This document shows positions 15,868 to 24,430 of a DNA stretch of 64,000 nucleotides, piece by piece. Position 1 is the stretch's first letter; the number at the start of each line of letters is the position of its first letter. A program made the position numbers and the translations under genes. The notes below the pieces were generated by a model. That model was not told where the DNA came from. It searched no databases and saw nothing but the letters and a program-made list of their open reading frames with translations. Origin of the DNA: Streptomyces muensis (GTDB lineage: Bacteria; Actinomycetota; Actinomycetes; Streptomycetales; Streptomycetaceae); the NCBI RefSeq assembly GCF_021474425.1, contig NZ_JAKEIP010000001.1:85235-149234 (forward strand). Reading direction: 5' to 3'.

Positions 15868-18057
15868 TCAGGGGTGCGTCGCCTGCTGGAGTACGAGCAG
15901 GGCGATGTCGTCCGTGCGCTGCCCGGTGGTGGCGGCCTTCCCGAGCAGCGTGTCGATGAGCAGGTCCAGGTCCCGGTCGTCGGCGGCGGCGAGACGGTCC
16001 GCGAGGTGGGCTATGGAGTCGTCGAGGTCGGTGCCCGGGCTTTCGACGAGGCCGTCGGTGTAGAGGACGAGCAGCATCCCGGTGGTGAGCGGGATCTCGG
16101 TCACGGGGAACACGGCGTCGGGGTCGATGCCCAGCAGCGGGCCGGGCGGGACGACGACGGGCCGTGTCTCCCCGTCGGGGAGGCGCAGAACGGGCGGCGG
16201 GTGCCCGGCGCTGGCCAGGGTCGCGCGTCCGCGGGCGAGGTCGAGGTGGGCGTAGAGGCAGCTGGTGAACAGGTCGGGGGCCGGGGCGTGTTGCGAAAGT
16301 CCCGTCGTCCGCCCGGCGGGCGGGACTCTCGCGGCACGCCCCAGGTCGGTGAGGAGCCGGTTGGTCCGGTGCAGGACCTGGTCGGGGGGTGTGCCGAGGG
16401 TCGCGTGGGCGTGGACGCCGGTGCGGACCTGGCCCATCAGGGCGGCGGCCGCGACGTTGTGGCCCTGGACGTCACCGATGACGGCCGCGGCGGCGGTGTC
16501 GCCGAGCCGGATCAGGTCGTAGAAGTCGCCGCCGATCTCCATGCCCCGGGTGGCGGGCAGATAGCGGGCGGCGACCTTCAGGCCGTTGACCTGGGGTAGG
16601 CCGCGCGGGAGCAGTGCCTGCTGGAGGCCGTGGGCGAGCGCGTGTTTGGTGTCGTAGAGGCGGGCCCGGTCGAAGGCCTGGGCGATGAGCCCGGCGAGGG
16701 AGGTCATGACGGCGCGTTCCTCGGCGGGGAACGTGTGCGGGCTGTCGTAGGACAGGACGCAGACGCCGACGGGCCGGCCGGAGATGATCAGGGGCAGAAA
16801 GGCCCAGGCCTGTTTTCCGCTGACCATCGGCGCCTCGGGGTAGCCGCGCCGCATCTCCTCCGGGTCGGCGAAGAACGCGGGGGTGCCGCTGTCGAGGACC
16901 TGCCCGGCCGGGGTGAAGGTCGTGTCGAGGGGCAGCCCGTCGAGGTGTCTGATGGTGTGCGGGGCGTATCCACGGTGCCCGGTGATCCGCAGCCGCCCGG
17001 CGTCGGCGGTGGACAGCACCAGGCCCCGGGCGCCGAAGGCGGGCATGATCTGGTCGGCGACGAGATCGACGACGTCCTGCACTCCGACGACCTCGGTGAG
17101 GGCGGCGGCCAGGTGCAGCAGCTGGTAGAGCTGACCGGCGCGGGCCGCGGTGGGGGCGCGCGCGGACCGGTCGGGCGCCGGCGAGGGCGGCGTGTGCGCA
17201 CCGCTGGGGACGATACGGGCGCTGATGCCGCTGGCGTCCGGGTACAGATGAATGTCCAGCCACTGGTCGGGCGGGCGGCACGCGGTGAACGAGACGGGTT
17301 CCCGGCTGATCACGGCGGCACGGTAGCGGTCCTCGTAGGCGGGGTCGTCGAGCCAGCGCAGGGACTGCCAGGGCTGGGTGCCCAGCAGCTGATCGGCGGC
17401 GCGGCCCAGCAGTTCGCAGGCGCCGGAGCTGACGTAGGTGAAGCGTCCTTCCAGGTCCACGGCGCAGCTGCCGCCGGGCAGCCGCTCGACGAAGTCGGAC
17501 AGGGCCGCCGCCGGGTTCGCGGAGCGGCGGCCGGTTCCGACGGGGACGGCGCGTGGCTGCTCGCGTCGGGCCGGGGAGCCGTCGCTCTCGGCCGCCTCTT
17601 CGAGCAGCCGGGCCAGCCGCCGGCAACTGGACGTGATGTTGCCCCGCTCCCGCTGTGTCATGTACGGCGGGCGCGTCGCCGGCCACATCAGGAGCAGGGA
17701 CCCGCACTGCCGCACGCCGCTGACCGGCGCGGCGACCAGGGCCAGCGGGTAGGGCAGGACCAGCGCGGTGCGCGGGTAGGAGCGGACCATCTCCTCCTGG
17801 CTGCCGACCCACACCAGACGGTCCTCACGGACGGCTTCGGCCACGGGTGCCGGGGAGGCCAGGGGGACCTTCGCCCACGGTGCGGCGAACTCGACGGGAG
17901 CCCCGCACAGCAGGTTCAGCCGCAGCAGCCGATCGTCCGGTGCGAGCAGGTAGAGAGCGCCGATGGACGCACCGGTTCGGCGCACGGTCTCCGCGAAGGC
18001 AGCGTCCAGCGCGTCGGTGTCCGGGGCCGCATCGCCCGTACCGGTCATGCCGCCCAT
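15868..18057 (-). CDS. GAF-PAS-GAF SpoIIE-type PP2C phosphatase
   Basis: This 729-residue protein has a GAF-like domain (about 15-165), a PAS domain (about 190-300), a second GAF domain (about 315-470) and a SpoIIE/RsbU-type PP2C domain (about 490-725) with MEIGGDFYDLI, VIGDVQGHN and YTDGLVESPG. No anti-sigma kinase domain is attached. Such proteins dephosphorylate anti-sigma-factor antagonists in partner-switching stress pathways. A second ATG three codons in (18048) is also possible. It converges on the CBS/DUF6480 pair. Confidence 0.92.
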   Translation of the reverse strand: MGGMTGTGDAAPDTDALDAAFAETVRRTGASIGALYLLAPDDRLLRLNLLCGAPVEFAAPWAKVPLASPAPVAEAVREDRLVWVGSQEEMVRSYPRTALVLPYPLALVAAPVSGVRQCGSLLLMWPATRPPYMTQRERGNITSSCRRLARLLEEAAESDGSPARREQPRAVPVGTGRRSANPAAALSDFVERLPGGSCAVDLEGRFTYVSSGACELLGRAADQLLGTQPWQSLRWLDDPAYEDRYRAAVISREPVSFTACRPPDQWLDIHLYPDASGISARIVPSGAHTPPSPAPDRSARAPTAARAGQLYQLLHLAAALTEVVGVQDVVDLVADQIMPAFGARGLVLSTADAGRLRITGHRGYAPHTIRHLDGLPLDTTFTPAGQVLDSGTPAFFADPEEMRRGYPEAPMVSGKQAWAFLPLIISGRPVGVCVLSYDSPHTFPAEERAVMTSLAGLIAQAFDRARLYDTKHALAHGLQQALLPRGLPQVNGLKVAARYLPATRGMEIGGDFYDLIRLGDTAAAAVIGDVQGHNVAAAALMGQVRTGVHAHATLGTPPDQVLHRTNRLLTDLGRAARVPPAGRTTGLSQHAPAPDLFTSCLYAHLDLARGRATLASAGHPPPVLRLPDGETRPVVVPPGPLLGIDPDAVFPVTEIPLTTGMLLVLYTDGLVESPGTDLDDSIAHLADRLAAADDRDLDLLIDTLLGKAATTGQRTDDIALLVLQQATHP

Positions 18058-18110
18058 ACCAGGACGCTACGCCTCCGAGGTGCGGTCGGCACGTCCGGGT
18101 CGGCCCGGCT

Positions 18111-20333
18111 TCAGAGGTGGAGGTGGCGTTCCAGCCAGTCCGCGGCGGCCCGGCGGAACAGTCGCCGGTTCTCCGCGCGCAGGAAGTCGTGGCCCTCGTC
18201 GCGCAGGGTGAGCAGTTCCGCGTCGATGCCCCGCTCCCGCGCGGCGCGTACGAACTGCTGGGACTCCCCCAGCGGCACGTTGGTGTCGTGTTCGCCGTGC
18301 ACGGCGAGCAGCGGGACGCGCAGCGCGTCGATGCGGCCCATCGGCGACAGGGCGCTCAGCAGGTCCCGGTCGCGTTCGGGGTGGCCGTACTTGTGCGCCG
18401 CCGATTCCGCGATCCAGGGCTCGGTGCCGGCGAAGAACGTGAGGAAGTCCGACATGCCGCAGACGGCGACCGCGGTGCGGAACAGCTCCGGGTGCCACAC
18501 GACGGAGGCGAACGTCAGATAGCCGCCGTAGGAGCGGCCCATGACCGCCAGCCGGGTCGGGTCGGCGGGCCCCGCCATGACCGCGTGACCGGCGCAGTCG
18601 GCGACGTCGTCGAACGCCGCGAAGCGTCCCGGGCCCAGGTCGGCGTCGACGAAGGAACGGCCGTGTCCGAGGGAGCCCCGGACATCCGGGGCGAAGATGT
18701 CCAGGCCGCGCCCGACCAGCTCGTGGTAGAGCGGGTGGAACACCGGACGTTCCTGTTCCTCGGGGCCGCCGTGCAGGTGGATCACACAGGGTGCCGGTTC
18801 GTCGGAGGGGCGGCCCGGCGCCCGGTAGTACCAGCCGCCCAGGGGCAGTCCGTCCCTCGCCGTGAGACGCAAGGGGACGGGGCGTACCGGTGGGCGGCCC
18901 GGCGGGACGGCGTCCTCGTCCTGGGAGGACCACGGGGTGCGCAGCATGGACACGCCTTCGTGGGCCCACCAGATACCGGGCCGGCGCTGCGATCCGGACA
19001 GGGCGAGCATCAGGCGTCCGGCGCCGGCGGCGGTGATGCGGGTGACGACCTCGTGCGGCAGGGGGACGGGGCGTGCCGGGCCGGTGCGGTCGGGGGCCTG
19101 CCGGGTCGGGAAGGTCTCGACGAGTTCCAGCTCGCTCGCTCCCTGCACGTTCCAGGCCAGCGCGGCGGTGCGGCCGTCATGGGCGAGGGCGAGGAGTTCG
19201 AGGTCGCTGCTCTGTCGTTCCGCCACGACCGACACCGCGCGTGCCTCGCCGTCGCCGTCCAGGGCGACAGCGAAGAGCGCCGCGAACTCCCGGGCGGTGT
19301 TGCTGCGCAGCCACAGGGTTCGCCCGTCCGGGGAGAACCGGCCGATCCACGGGTCGCCGTCGGCGACCGGCAGGGTGAAGGTGTTCTGCGCGTCGGCGGT
19401 GCGCCGGACGACCGCCTCGCGTCGGCCGCGCGGGCCCCGGCGCAGCAGCGCCAGGCCGCCGTCGCGGCTGAGGTCGCAGACCCGCAGGGAGGCGGCGTGC
19501 GTCTCCGTGGTGAGCAGCACGGGCGAGGCCAGACCGTCCGGGTCGATCAGGTAGACCGACAGGCCGCCGTCGGGCCGGACCGCGGGTGCCGTCGGAGTCG
19601 CGACGTCGACGGCCGTGCCGAGGGGTTCCCTTCCTGGTGCCGCGTCGTGGGCGGCGGGGCCGAGGAGGGTCGGATGGCCGTCCCGGTCCGCCCAGTCGGG
19701 CGCCAGGCGGGTGCCGAGCGGGTGGCCGTCGGCGGGTTCCACGTCCGTGTCCGGCACGGCGTGGCCCGCCAGGCTCTCGTACCGGGGGGCGGGTGGGGCC
19801 GCGAAGGTGACGGCGACGGCCGAGCTGTCGTGCGCCCAGCACCCCAGGTAGGCGGAGCTGGCCGGGTCGGAGCCGGCCAGGAGGCGTCGTCCGGACCCGT
19901 CGGGCCGTACGCACAGGACGCGGGTGTGCTCGCCGCCGCCCGGCGCTGTGGTGTACGCGATCCAGCGGCCGTCCGGTGACCAGAGCACCTCTTTGACGGG
20001 GTCCGGTGAGGAGTCCAGGAGCCGTACGTCGTCGGTGCCGACGGAGCCGGCCCACAGCTGTGGCACGCCGCCCCGGTCGCAGATGAAGGCCGTCTCGGTG
20101 CCGTCGGCGTTGGCCGAGGGGTACCAGCAGCCGTGTGCGCGCAGCCGTGTCACGGCGTCGCGCGGGCCGCCCGCCTCGGGCAGCGGCACCGGTTCGGGGG
20201 CCGGTCGCGCCGTGTCGTGCAGGTCCCCCGCACGGCTGTCGGGGGGCTGCGCGCGGACCGCGTCGAAGGCCCCGGGGCGAGCGAGCACGGGCGCGGGGGC
20301 GGGTGCCGCCCGCGTCTGGCCGTCCTCGGTCAC
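18111..20333 (-). CDS. S9-family prolyl-oligopeptidase-like peptidase
   Basis: This 740-residue protein has an N-terminal beta-propeller (roughly residues 70-480) and a C-terminal alpha/beta-hydrolase domain with S601 in GRSYGGY, an aspartate in VHGEHDTNVP and a histidine in DEGHDF. The GTG start at 20333 overlaps the TGA of the amidotransferase gene (GTGA), so the two are coupled. The open frame upstream of 20333 is the amidotransferase gene read out of frame. There is no signal peptide. The pairing suggests that it processes the peptide made by the neighbouring ligase and amidotransferase, in the way an M42 peptidase accompanies these genes elsewhere; that role is inferred. Confidence 0.9.
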   Translation of the reverse strand: MTEDGQTRAAPAPAPVLARPGAFDAVRAQPPDSRAGDLHDTARPAPEPVPLPEAGGPRDAVTRLRAHGCWYPSANADGTETAFICDRGGVPQLWAGSVGTDDVRLLDSSPDPVKEVLWSPDGRWIAYTTAPGGGEHTRVLCVRPDGSGRRLLAGSDPASSAYLGCWAHDSSAVAVTFAAPPAPRYESLAGHAVPDTDVEPADGHPLGTRLAPDWADRDGHPTLLGPAAHDAAPGREPLGTAVDVATPTAPAVRPDGGLSVYLIDPDGLASPVLLTTETHAASLRVCDLSRDGGLALLRRGPRGRREAVVRRTADAQNTFTLPVADGDPWIGRFSPDGRTLWLRSNTAREFAALFAVALDGDGEARAVSVVAERQSSDLELLALAHDGRTAALAWNVQGASELELVETFPTRQAPDRTGPARPVPLPHEVVTRITAAGAGRLMLALSGSQRRPGIWWAHEGVSMLRTPWSSQDEDAVPPGRPPVRPVPLRLTARDGLPLGGWYYRAPGRPSDEPAPCVIHLHGGPEEQERPVFHPLYHELVGRGLDIFAPDVRGSLGHGRSFVDADLGPGRFAAFDDVADCAGHAVMAGPADPTRLAVMGRSYGGYLTFASVVWHPELFRTAVAVCGMSDFLTFFAGTEPWIAESAAHKYGHPERDRDLLSALSPMGRIDALRVPLLAVHGEHDTNVPLGESQQFVRAARERGIDAELLTLRDEGHDFLRAENRRLFRRAAADWLERHLHL

Positions 20334-22114
20334 TCGATGCCGTGGGTCTGCAGCCATATCTCCAGCAAAGCAATCTGCCACAGGGCGTTCGCGCCCCGCC
20401 TGGTCCGGTGCTCGTCGGGTGCCGCGAGGAGCTCGGCCACGTAGGACTCCTGGAACAGACCGCGTCGTCTGGCCTCCGGTGCCTCCAGTGCCGTACGCAC
20501 GCGTTGCAGGACGGGGCCCGCCATGTGCCGGATGGCCGGGACCGGGAAGTAGCCCTTGGGGCGGTCGACGATCTCGCGGGGCAGGAGCTTGCGGCCCGCC
20601 TCCTTCAGGACGCCCTTGCCGCCGTCGGCCAGCTTCAGTTCCGGCGGGCAGGCCGCCGCCAGCTCCACCAGTTCGTGGTCGAGGAAGGGCACCCGGGCCT
20701 CCAGGCCCCAGGCCATGGTCATGTTGTCGACCCGTTTCACTGGGTCGTCGACCAGCATGACGTGCGTGTCCAGCCGAAGGGCCGCGTCCAGCGCGGTCTG
20801 CGCTCCCGGCACGGCCATGTGCTCCTCGACGAAGCGGCTGGAGACGTCGTCGCGGGGGATCATGTCCGGGCGCAGCACCCGGGCGAGGTCGGCGTGGGAG
20901 CGGTCGAAGTACGTCTCGGCGTAGCGCTGCGGTTCGTCCTCGCGGGAGACCTCCGCGAGCCGCGGGTACCAGTGGTAGCCGGCGAAGACCTCGTCGGCGC
21001 CCTGGCCGCACTGCACGACCTTCACCTCCTTGGACACCTGCTCGGACAGCAGGTAGAAGGCGACGACGTCGTGGCTGATCATCGGTTCGCTCATCGCCGC
21101 GACCGCCCCGTCCAGCGCCGTCGACACCCGGTCGGAGGGCACCATCAGCTGCCGGTGGACGGTCCCGAACTCGCGGGCCACCAGGTCCGAGTACCGGAAC
21201 TCGTCGCCCTTCTCGCCGCCTTCGGTCTCGAACCCGACGCTGAAGGTCATCAGGTCACGCTGTCCCTCGTCGGCCAGCAGCGCGACGATCAGGCTGGAGT
21301 CGAGGCCGCCGGAGAGCAGGACGCCGACCTCCACGTCGGAGACCATCCTGCGGCGTACGGCCGTGCGCAGGGCGTCCAGTACGGCGTCCCGCCATTCGTC
21401 GGCGCCCATGTCGGCGCGGTCGGCCCGGCGGGTGTAGGACGGCTGCCAGTAGCAGTGGTCGCGATGGGTGCCGTCCGGTTCGACGATCCGTACGGTGGCG
21501 GGCGGCAGCTTGCGCACGCCGCTCAGGACGGTGTGCGGCGCGGCGACCGTGGCGTGCCAGCTCAGGTACTGGTGGAGGGCCACGAGGTCGAGCGAGGTGT
21601 CGACGTCGCCGGCGGCGAGGAGGGCGGGCAGCGTCGAGGCGAACCGCAGCCGGCCCGGTGTCCGCGCCAGGTACAGGGGCTTGATGCCGAGCCGGTCCCG
21701 GGCGAGGACGACCCGGCCGGTGCGGTGCTCGACGATCGCGAAGACGAACATCCCGCGGAAGTGCTCCACGCAGGCGGTGCCCCACTGCTGGTAGGCCTTG
21801 AGCACCACTTCCGTGTCGGAGGTCGACTCGAATCGGTGCCCGAGTCCGCGCAGTTCCGCGCGCAGCTCCGGATGGTTGTACACGCAGCCGTTGAAGACGC
21901 CGGTGATCTCCGCGCGGGCGTCGGTCATCGGCTGGGCGCCGCGGTCCGAGAGGTCGATGATCTTCAGTCGACGGTGTCCCAGCGCGACCGGGCCCCGTGC
22001 CCAGGTGCCCTGACCGTCGGGCCCGCGGGCGGCGAGCCGGTCGGTCATCCGGCCGACGGCCGCCCGGTCGGCTCGCCGACCGTCGAAGCGGACCTCCCCA
22101 GTCAGACCGCACAT
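20330..22114 (-). CDS. N-acetylglutaminylglutamine-type amidotransferase (AsnB-like)
   Basis: This 594-residue protein has an N-terminal class II glutaminase domain (Cys2 in MCGLTGEVRF, RGPDGQGTW, FNGCVYN) and a C-terminal synthetase domain with the pyrophosphate loop LLSGGLDSSL. Segments such as ARDRLGIKPLYLA and LPALLAAGDVDTSLD fit the subgroup that amidates N-acetylglutaminylglutamine (NAGGN), an osmoprotectant dipeptide, better than asparagine synthetase proper. ATG 22114 puts Cys at position 2; the frame is open to 22159. It is coupled to the S9 peptidase downstream, with a GCS2 ligase 99 bp upstream. The usual ATP-grasp/GNAT NAGGN synthetase is not in the window. Confidence 0.88.
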   Translation of the reverse strand: MCGLTGEVRFDGRRADRAAVGRMTDRLAARGPDGQGTWARGPVALGHRRLKIIDLSDRGAQPMTDARAEITGVFNGCVYNHPELRAELRGLGHRFESTSDTEVVLKAYQQWGTACVEHFRGMFVFAIVEHRTGRVVLARDRLGIKPLYLARTPGRLRFASTLPALLAAGDVDTSLDLVALHQYLSWHATVAAPHTVLSGVRKLPPATVRIVEPDGTHRDHCYWQPSYTRRADRADMGADEWRDAVLDALRTAVRRRMVSDVEVGVLLSGGLDSSLIVALLADEGQRDLMTFSVGFETEGGEKGDEFRYSDLVAREFGTVHRQLMVPSDRVSTALDGAVAAMSEPMISHDVVAFYLLSEQVSKEVKVVQCGQGADEVFAGYHWYPRLAEVSREDEPQRYAETYFDRSHADLARVLRPDMIPRDDVSSRFVEEHMAVPGAQTALDAALRLDTHVMLVDDPVKRVDNMTMAWGLEARVPFLDHELVELAAACPPELKLADGGKGVLKEAGRKLLPREIVDRPKGYFPVPAIRHMAGPVLQRVRTALEAPEARRRGLFQESYVAELLAAPDEHRTRRGANALWQIALLEIWLQTHGIE

Positions 22115-22213
22115 GCCGGCCCGCCTCCCTTCCACGCCACTGCGTTGACGCACTGCCACGGGAGTGACAGCACGGAGCCCCTTCCAGGTGACCCTGCGAT
22201 GTTCACCGGCACA

Positions 22214-23416
22214 TCAGCCCCCGACGCCGTCCGGCGGGGCGGGGTCGACCCAGGCCCGCGAACGGCCCGTGACGACGACCGGGGCGAGCACCCGGTCGTG
22301 CCGCCGGCGCCGTACCGGCCCGCGGTGTCCGCGTTCCCCGCGGGTCTCGGCGATCAGCATGTCGACACAGCCCAGCAGGTCCTCTTTCTGCGCGGCCCGG
22401 CGGATACGCTGGGCGGCGCTGCCGTCCGCGAGGGCTTCCTCGGTCAGCTCCCGGACGGTGTCCCAGTCCGAGTGGGTCTCCAGCGCGGGCCGCAGCCGCC
22501 GCAGGAGATTGCGTACGACCTGGTGGGCGGGCGCCTCCTGGTGGGTCTCGGGGTCCACCAGGGTGCCTTCGAGCCCGGAGCGGGCGGCCCGCCAGGACGC
22601 GCCGCGCAGCCACTCGTGCCGGCCCGCGCAGCCGGGCGAACCGGTCTCGCGCAGTCGCTCGCGGGCCTCGGTCACCAGGGCGCGGAAGAGCCCGGCGATC
22701 AGGACGACGGTCTCCGGCCGGGGGCAGGCGTCACAGGTGCGCAGTTCCAGCGTCGGCAGATGGTCGGAGGGGCGGACGTCGTAGTAGATCATCCCGGCGT
22801 CGCTGATGATCCCGGCCCGCACGAGCTCCTCCACGGCCGCGTCGTACTCGGCCGCGTTGGGATAGCAGCCGACCGGGCCGGCGGTGGGCCAGCGCTGCCA
22901 CAGCAGGGTGCGCCAGCTCGCGTATCCGGTGTCGGCGCCCTGCCAGAACGGTGAGCTGGCGGAGAGGGCCAGCAGCACGGGCAGCCAGGGCGAGACCTCG
23001 CACATCACGCGTACGGCGGTGTCGCGGTCGGGTACGTCCACATGGACCTGGGCGCCGCAGATGAGCTGCTCGTCGGCGACCTTGCGGTACTCGTCGGCCA
23101 TGTGGCGGTAGCGTGCCCCGGCGGTGAGGCGGGCCAGGGCGGCGGACGCCAGGGGGGCGGTGCCGGCGGCCACCACGGCCAGGCCCAACGAGGAGGCGGC
23201 CGCGTCCAGTTGCCGTCGGGTGCCGGTGAGGTCGGCGTACAGGTCGGGGAGGGACGCGTGCACCGCGCTGTTGGACTCCACCGTGCACTGATGCAGTTCG
23301 GTCGTGAAGGTGCGTCTGGGAAGCCGCCGCAGCAGCGCGTCGGCACGCGGGACGAGCCTTCCGCTCTCCACCTCCAGGACGTGGAACTCCTCCTCCACTC
23401 CGATGCACACGGTCAC
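22214..23416 (-). CDS. GCS2-family carboxylate-amine ligase (YbdK-like)
   Basis: This 400-residue protein belongs to the glutamate-cysteine ligase family 2 fold: GVEEEFHVLE at the start, CTVESNSAVH, GAQVHVDVPDRD and LELRTCDACP. GTG 23416 is chosen because AGGAGC lies 7 bp upstream and the conserved GVEEEF motif follows at once; the frame is open to 23686 without other support. Family members join glutamate or another acid to an amine using ATP. Its place before the amidotransferase and peptidase suggests it makes the dipeptide substrate of that pathway rather than glutathione. The last 40 residues are arginine-rich and probably disordered. Confidence 0.88.
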   Translation of the reverse strand: MTVCIGVEEEFHVLEVESGRLVPRADALLRRLPRRTFTTELHQCTVESNSAVHASLPDLYADLTGTRRQLDAAASSLGLAVVAAGTAPLASAALARLTAGARYRHMADEYRKVADEQLICGAQVHVDVPDRDTAVRVMCEVSPWLPVLLALSASSPFWQGADTGYASWRTLLWQRWPTAGPVGCYPNAAEYDAAVEELVRAGIISDAGMIYYDVRPSDHLPTLELRTCDACPRPETVVLIAGLFRALVTEARERLRETGSPGCAGRHEWLRGASWRAARSGLEGTLVDPETHQEAPAHQVVRNLLRRLRPALETHSDWDTVRELTEEALADGSAAQRIRRAAQKEDLLGCVDMLIAETRGERGHRGPVRRRRHDRVLAPVVVTGRSRAWVDPAPPDGVGG

Positions 23417-23537
23417 GATCGCTCCTAGGGATCCGAGAGCTTGCCCGCGGGGTGGGGATCGCCCGGCCCCGGGGGATGCGGCGGCTTGTGGTGCTTTCTG
23501 GGTTCCCACCTTTCGGACAGGTAAGCTCCATTTGCGC

Positions 23538-23675
23538 ATATGAGCCGCTGGTCTCGCAGATGAGCAGGTTGGGTCGGCCGACGGCCGTGACCTCGGGGCC
23601 ACGGCCCTGCTCGTGGACGATCGTCGTCTCCAGGATGGAGGAGACACCGCGCAGCAGCCAGTTGACGCCGTCGGA
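23538..23675 (-). other. Coding-like orphan stretch between SDR and GCS2 genes
   Basis: The 288-bp gap between the SDR and GCS2 genes (23417-23704) has no complete gene. One minus-strand frame, open just after a TGA at 23676-23678, gives 46 residues with strong G/C third positions and protein-like content (GVNWLLRGVSSILETT, then HEQGRGPEVTAVGRPNLLIC). It has no start codon before the conserved-looking part. It may be the remnant of a lost gene or a gene broken by a frameshift near 23676. I do not recognise the family. Confidence 0.3.
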
Positions 23676-23704
23676 TCACCACGCACGGCCGCCGCGCACC
23701 CGCC

Positions 23705-24430
23705 TCAGAGCACGGCTCCCGTCTCGGCCGCCAACGTCTCCAGCAGACGGTCCTGGAACGCCTCGTCGTGGACCGCGGGGTGCGGCCGCGTCCGCTGCCG
23801 GTGGTACCAGTAACCGCCGGTGGTCAGGGCCTCGGGTTCGTCGCCGACGGCGAGCCACTCCTGCGTCCGATCACCGAGTTCGAGGTCGTCCGGCGCGTGG
23901 GGCCCGCCCATCCTGGTCGGCACCCACCCCGGATCCACGGCGTTGCTCAGCACCCCCGGCCGCAGGCGGGCCACGGCGGCCGCGAGGGCCGTGACGTACA
24001 GCTTGCTGTCGGCGTACGAGCCGGCGCGCCCGCCCCGCCAGTCGACCCGGTCCAGCGTGGGGCGCCCGTCGAAGTGCGAGCCGCTGCTCAGGTACACCAG
24101 CCGGCGCGGCCCGTCCAGCAGGGCCGTGAGCAGATACGGCGCGATGACGTTGACCGGCATCACCGCGGGTCCGCTCCACACACCGGCGTTGTGGATGACC
24201 GCGTCGAGCGGTTCCGCGTCGTTCAGTTCGGCGGCGACGCGCCGTACGGCGGCACGCTCGACGAAGTCGCCCACGACGAGGCCGGCCCCGCGCTCGACCA
24301 GCGGGCGCAGGAGCGCCGCGCGCTCCTCGCTGCGGGCGTGCACCACGACACCGTGGCCCGCGGACAGCAACGCGTCCGCCGCGGCCCGCCCGAGACCCTC
24401 CACGGAGCCGGTCACCAGGACGCGGCTCAC
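23705..24430 (-). CDS. Short-chain dehydrogenase/reductase
   Basis: This 241-residue NAD(P)-binding protein has a modified glycine motif (TGSVEGLG), NAG in VIHNAGVW, Ser in LSSGSHF and the catalytic YxxxK in YADSK. The GTG start at 24430 overlaps the stop of GH43 (GTGA), so the two are coupled and share a transcript. Its substrate is unknown. A role in oxidising or reducing a sugar released by GH43 is possible, but it could as well be unrelated. Confidence 0.88.
   Translation of the reverse strand: MSRVLVTGSVEGLGRAAADALLSAGHGVVVHARSEERAALLRPLVERGAGLVVGDFVERAAVRRVAAELNDAEPLDAVIHNAGVWSGPAVMPVNVIAPYLLTALLDGPRRLVYLSSGSHFDGRPTLDRVDWRGGRAGSYADSKLYVTALAAAVARLRPGVLSNAVDPGWVPTRMGGPHAPDDLELGDRTQEWLAVGDEPEALTTGGYWYHRQRTRPHPAVHDEAFQDRLLETLAAETGAVL

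Noticed and set aside
20334..21011. Upstream extension of the S9 peptidase frame
   Set aside because: It overlaps the amidotransferase gene out of frame; the GTGA overlap at 20333 gives a proper start.
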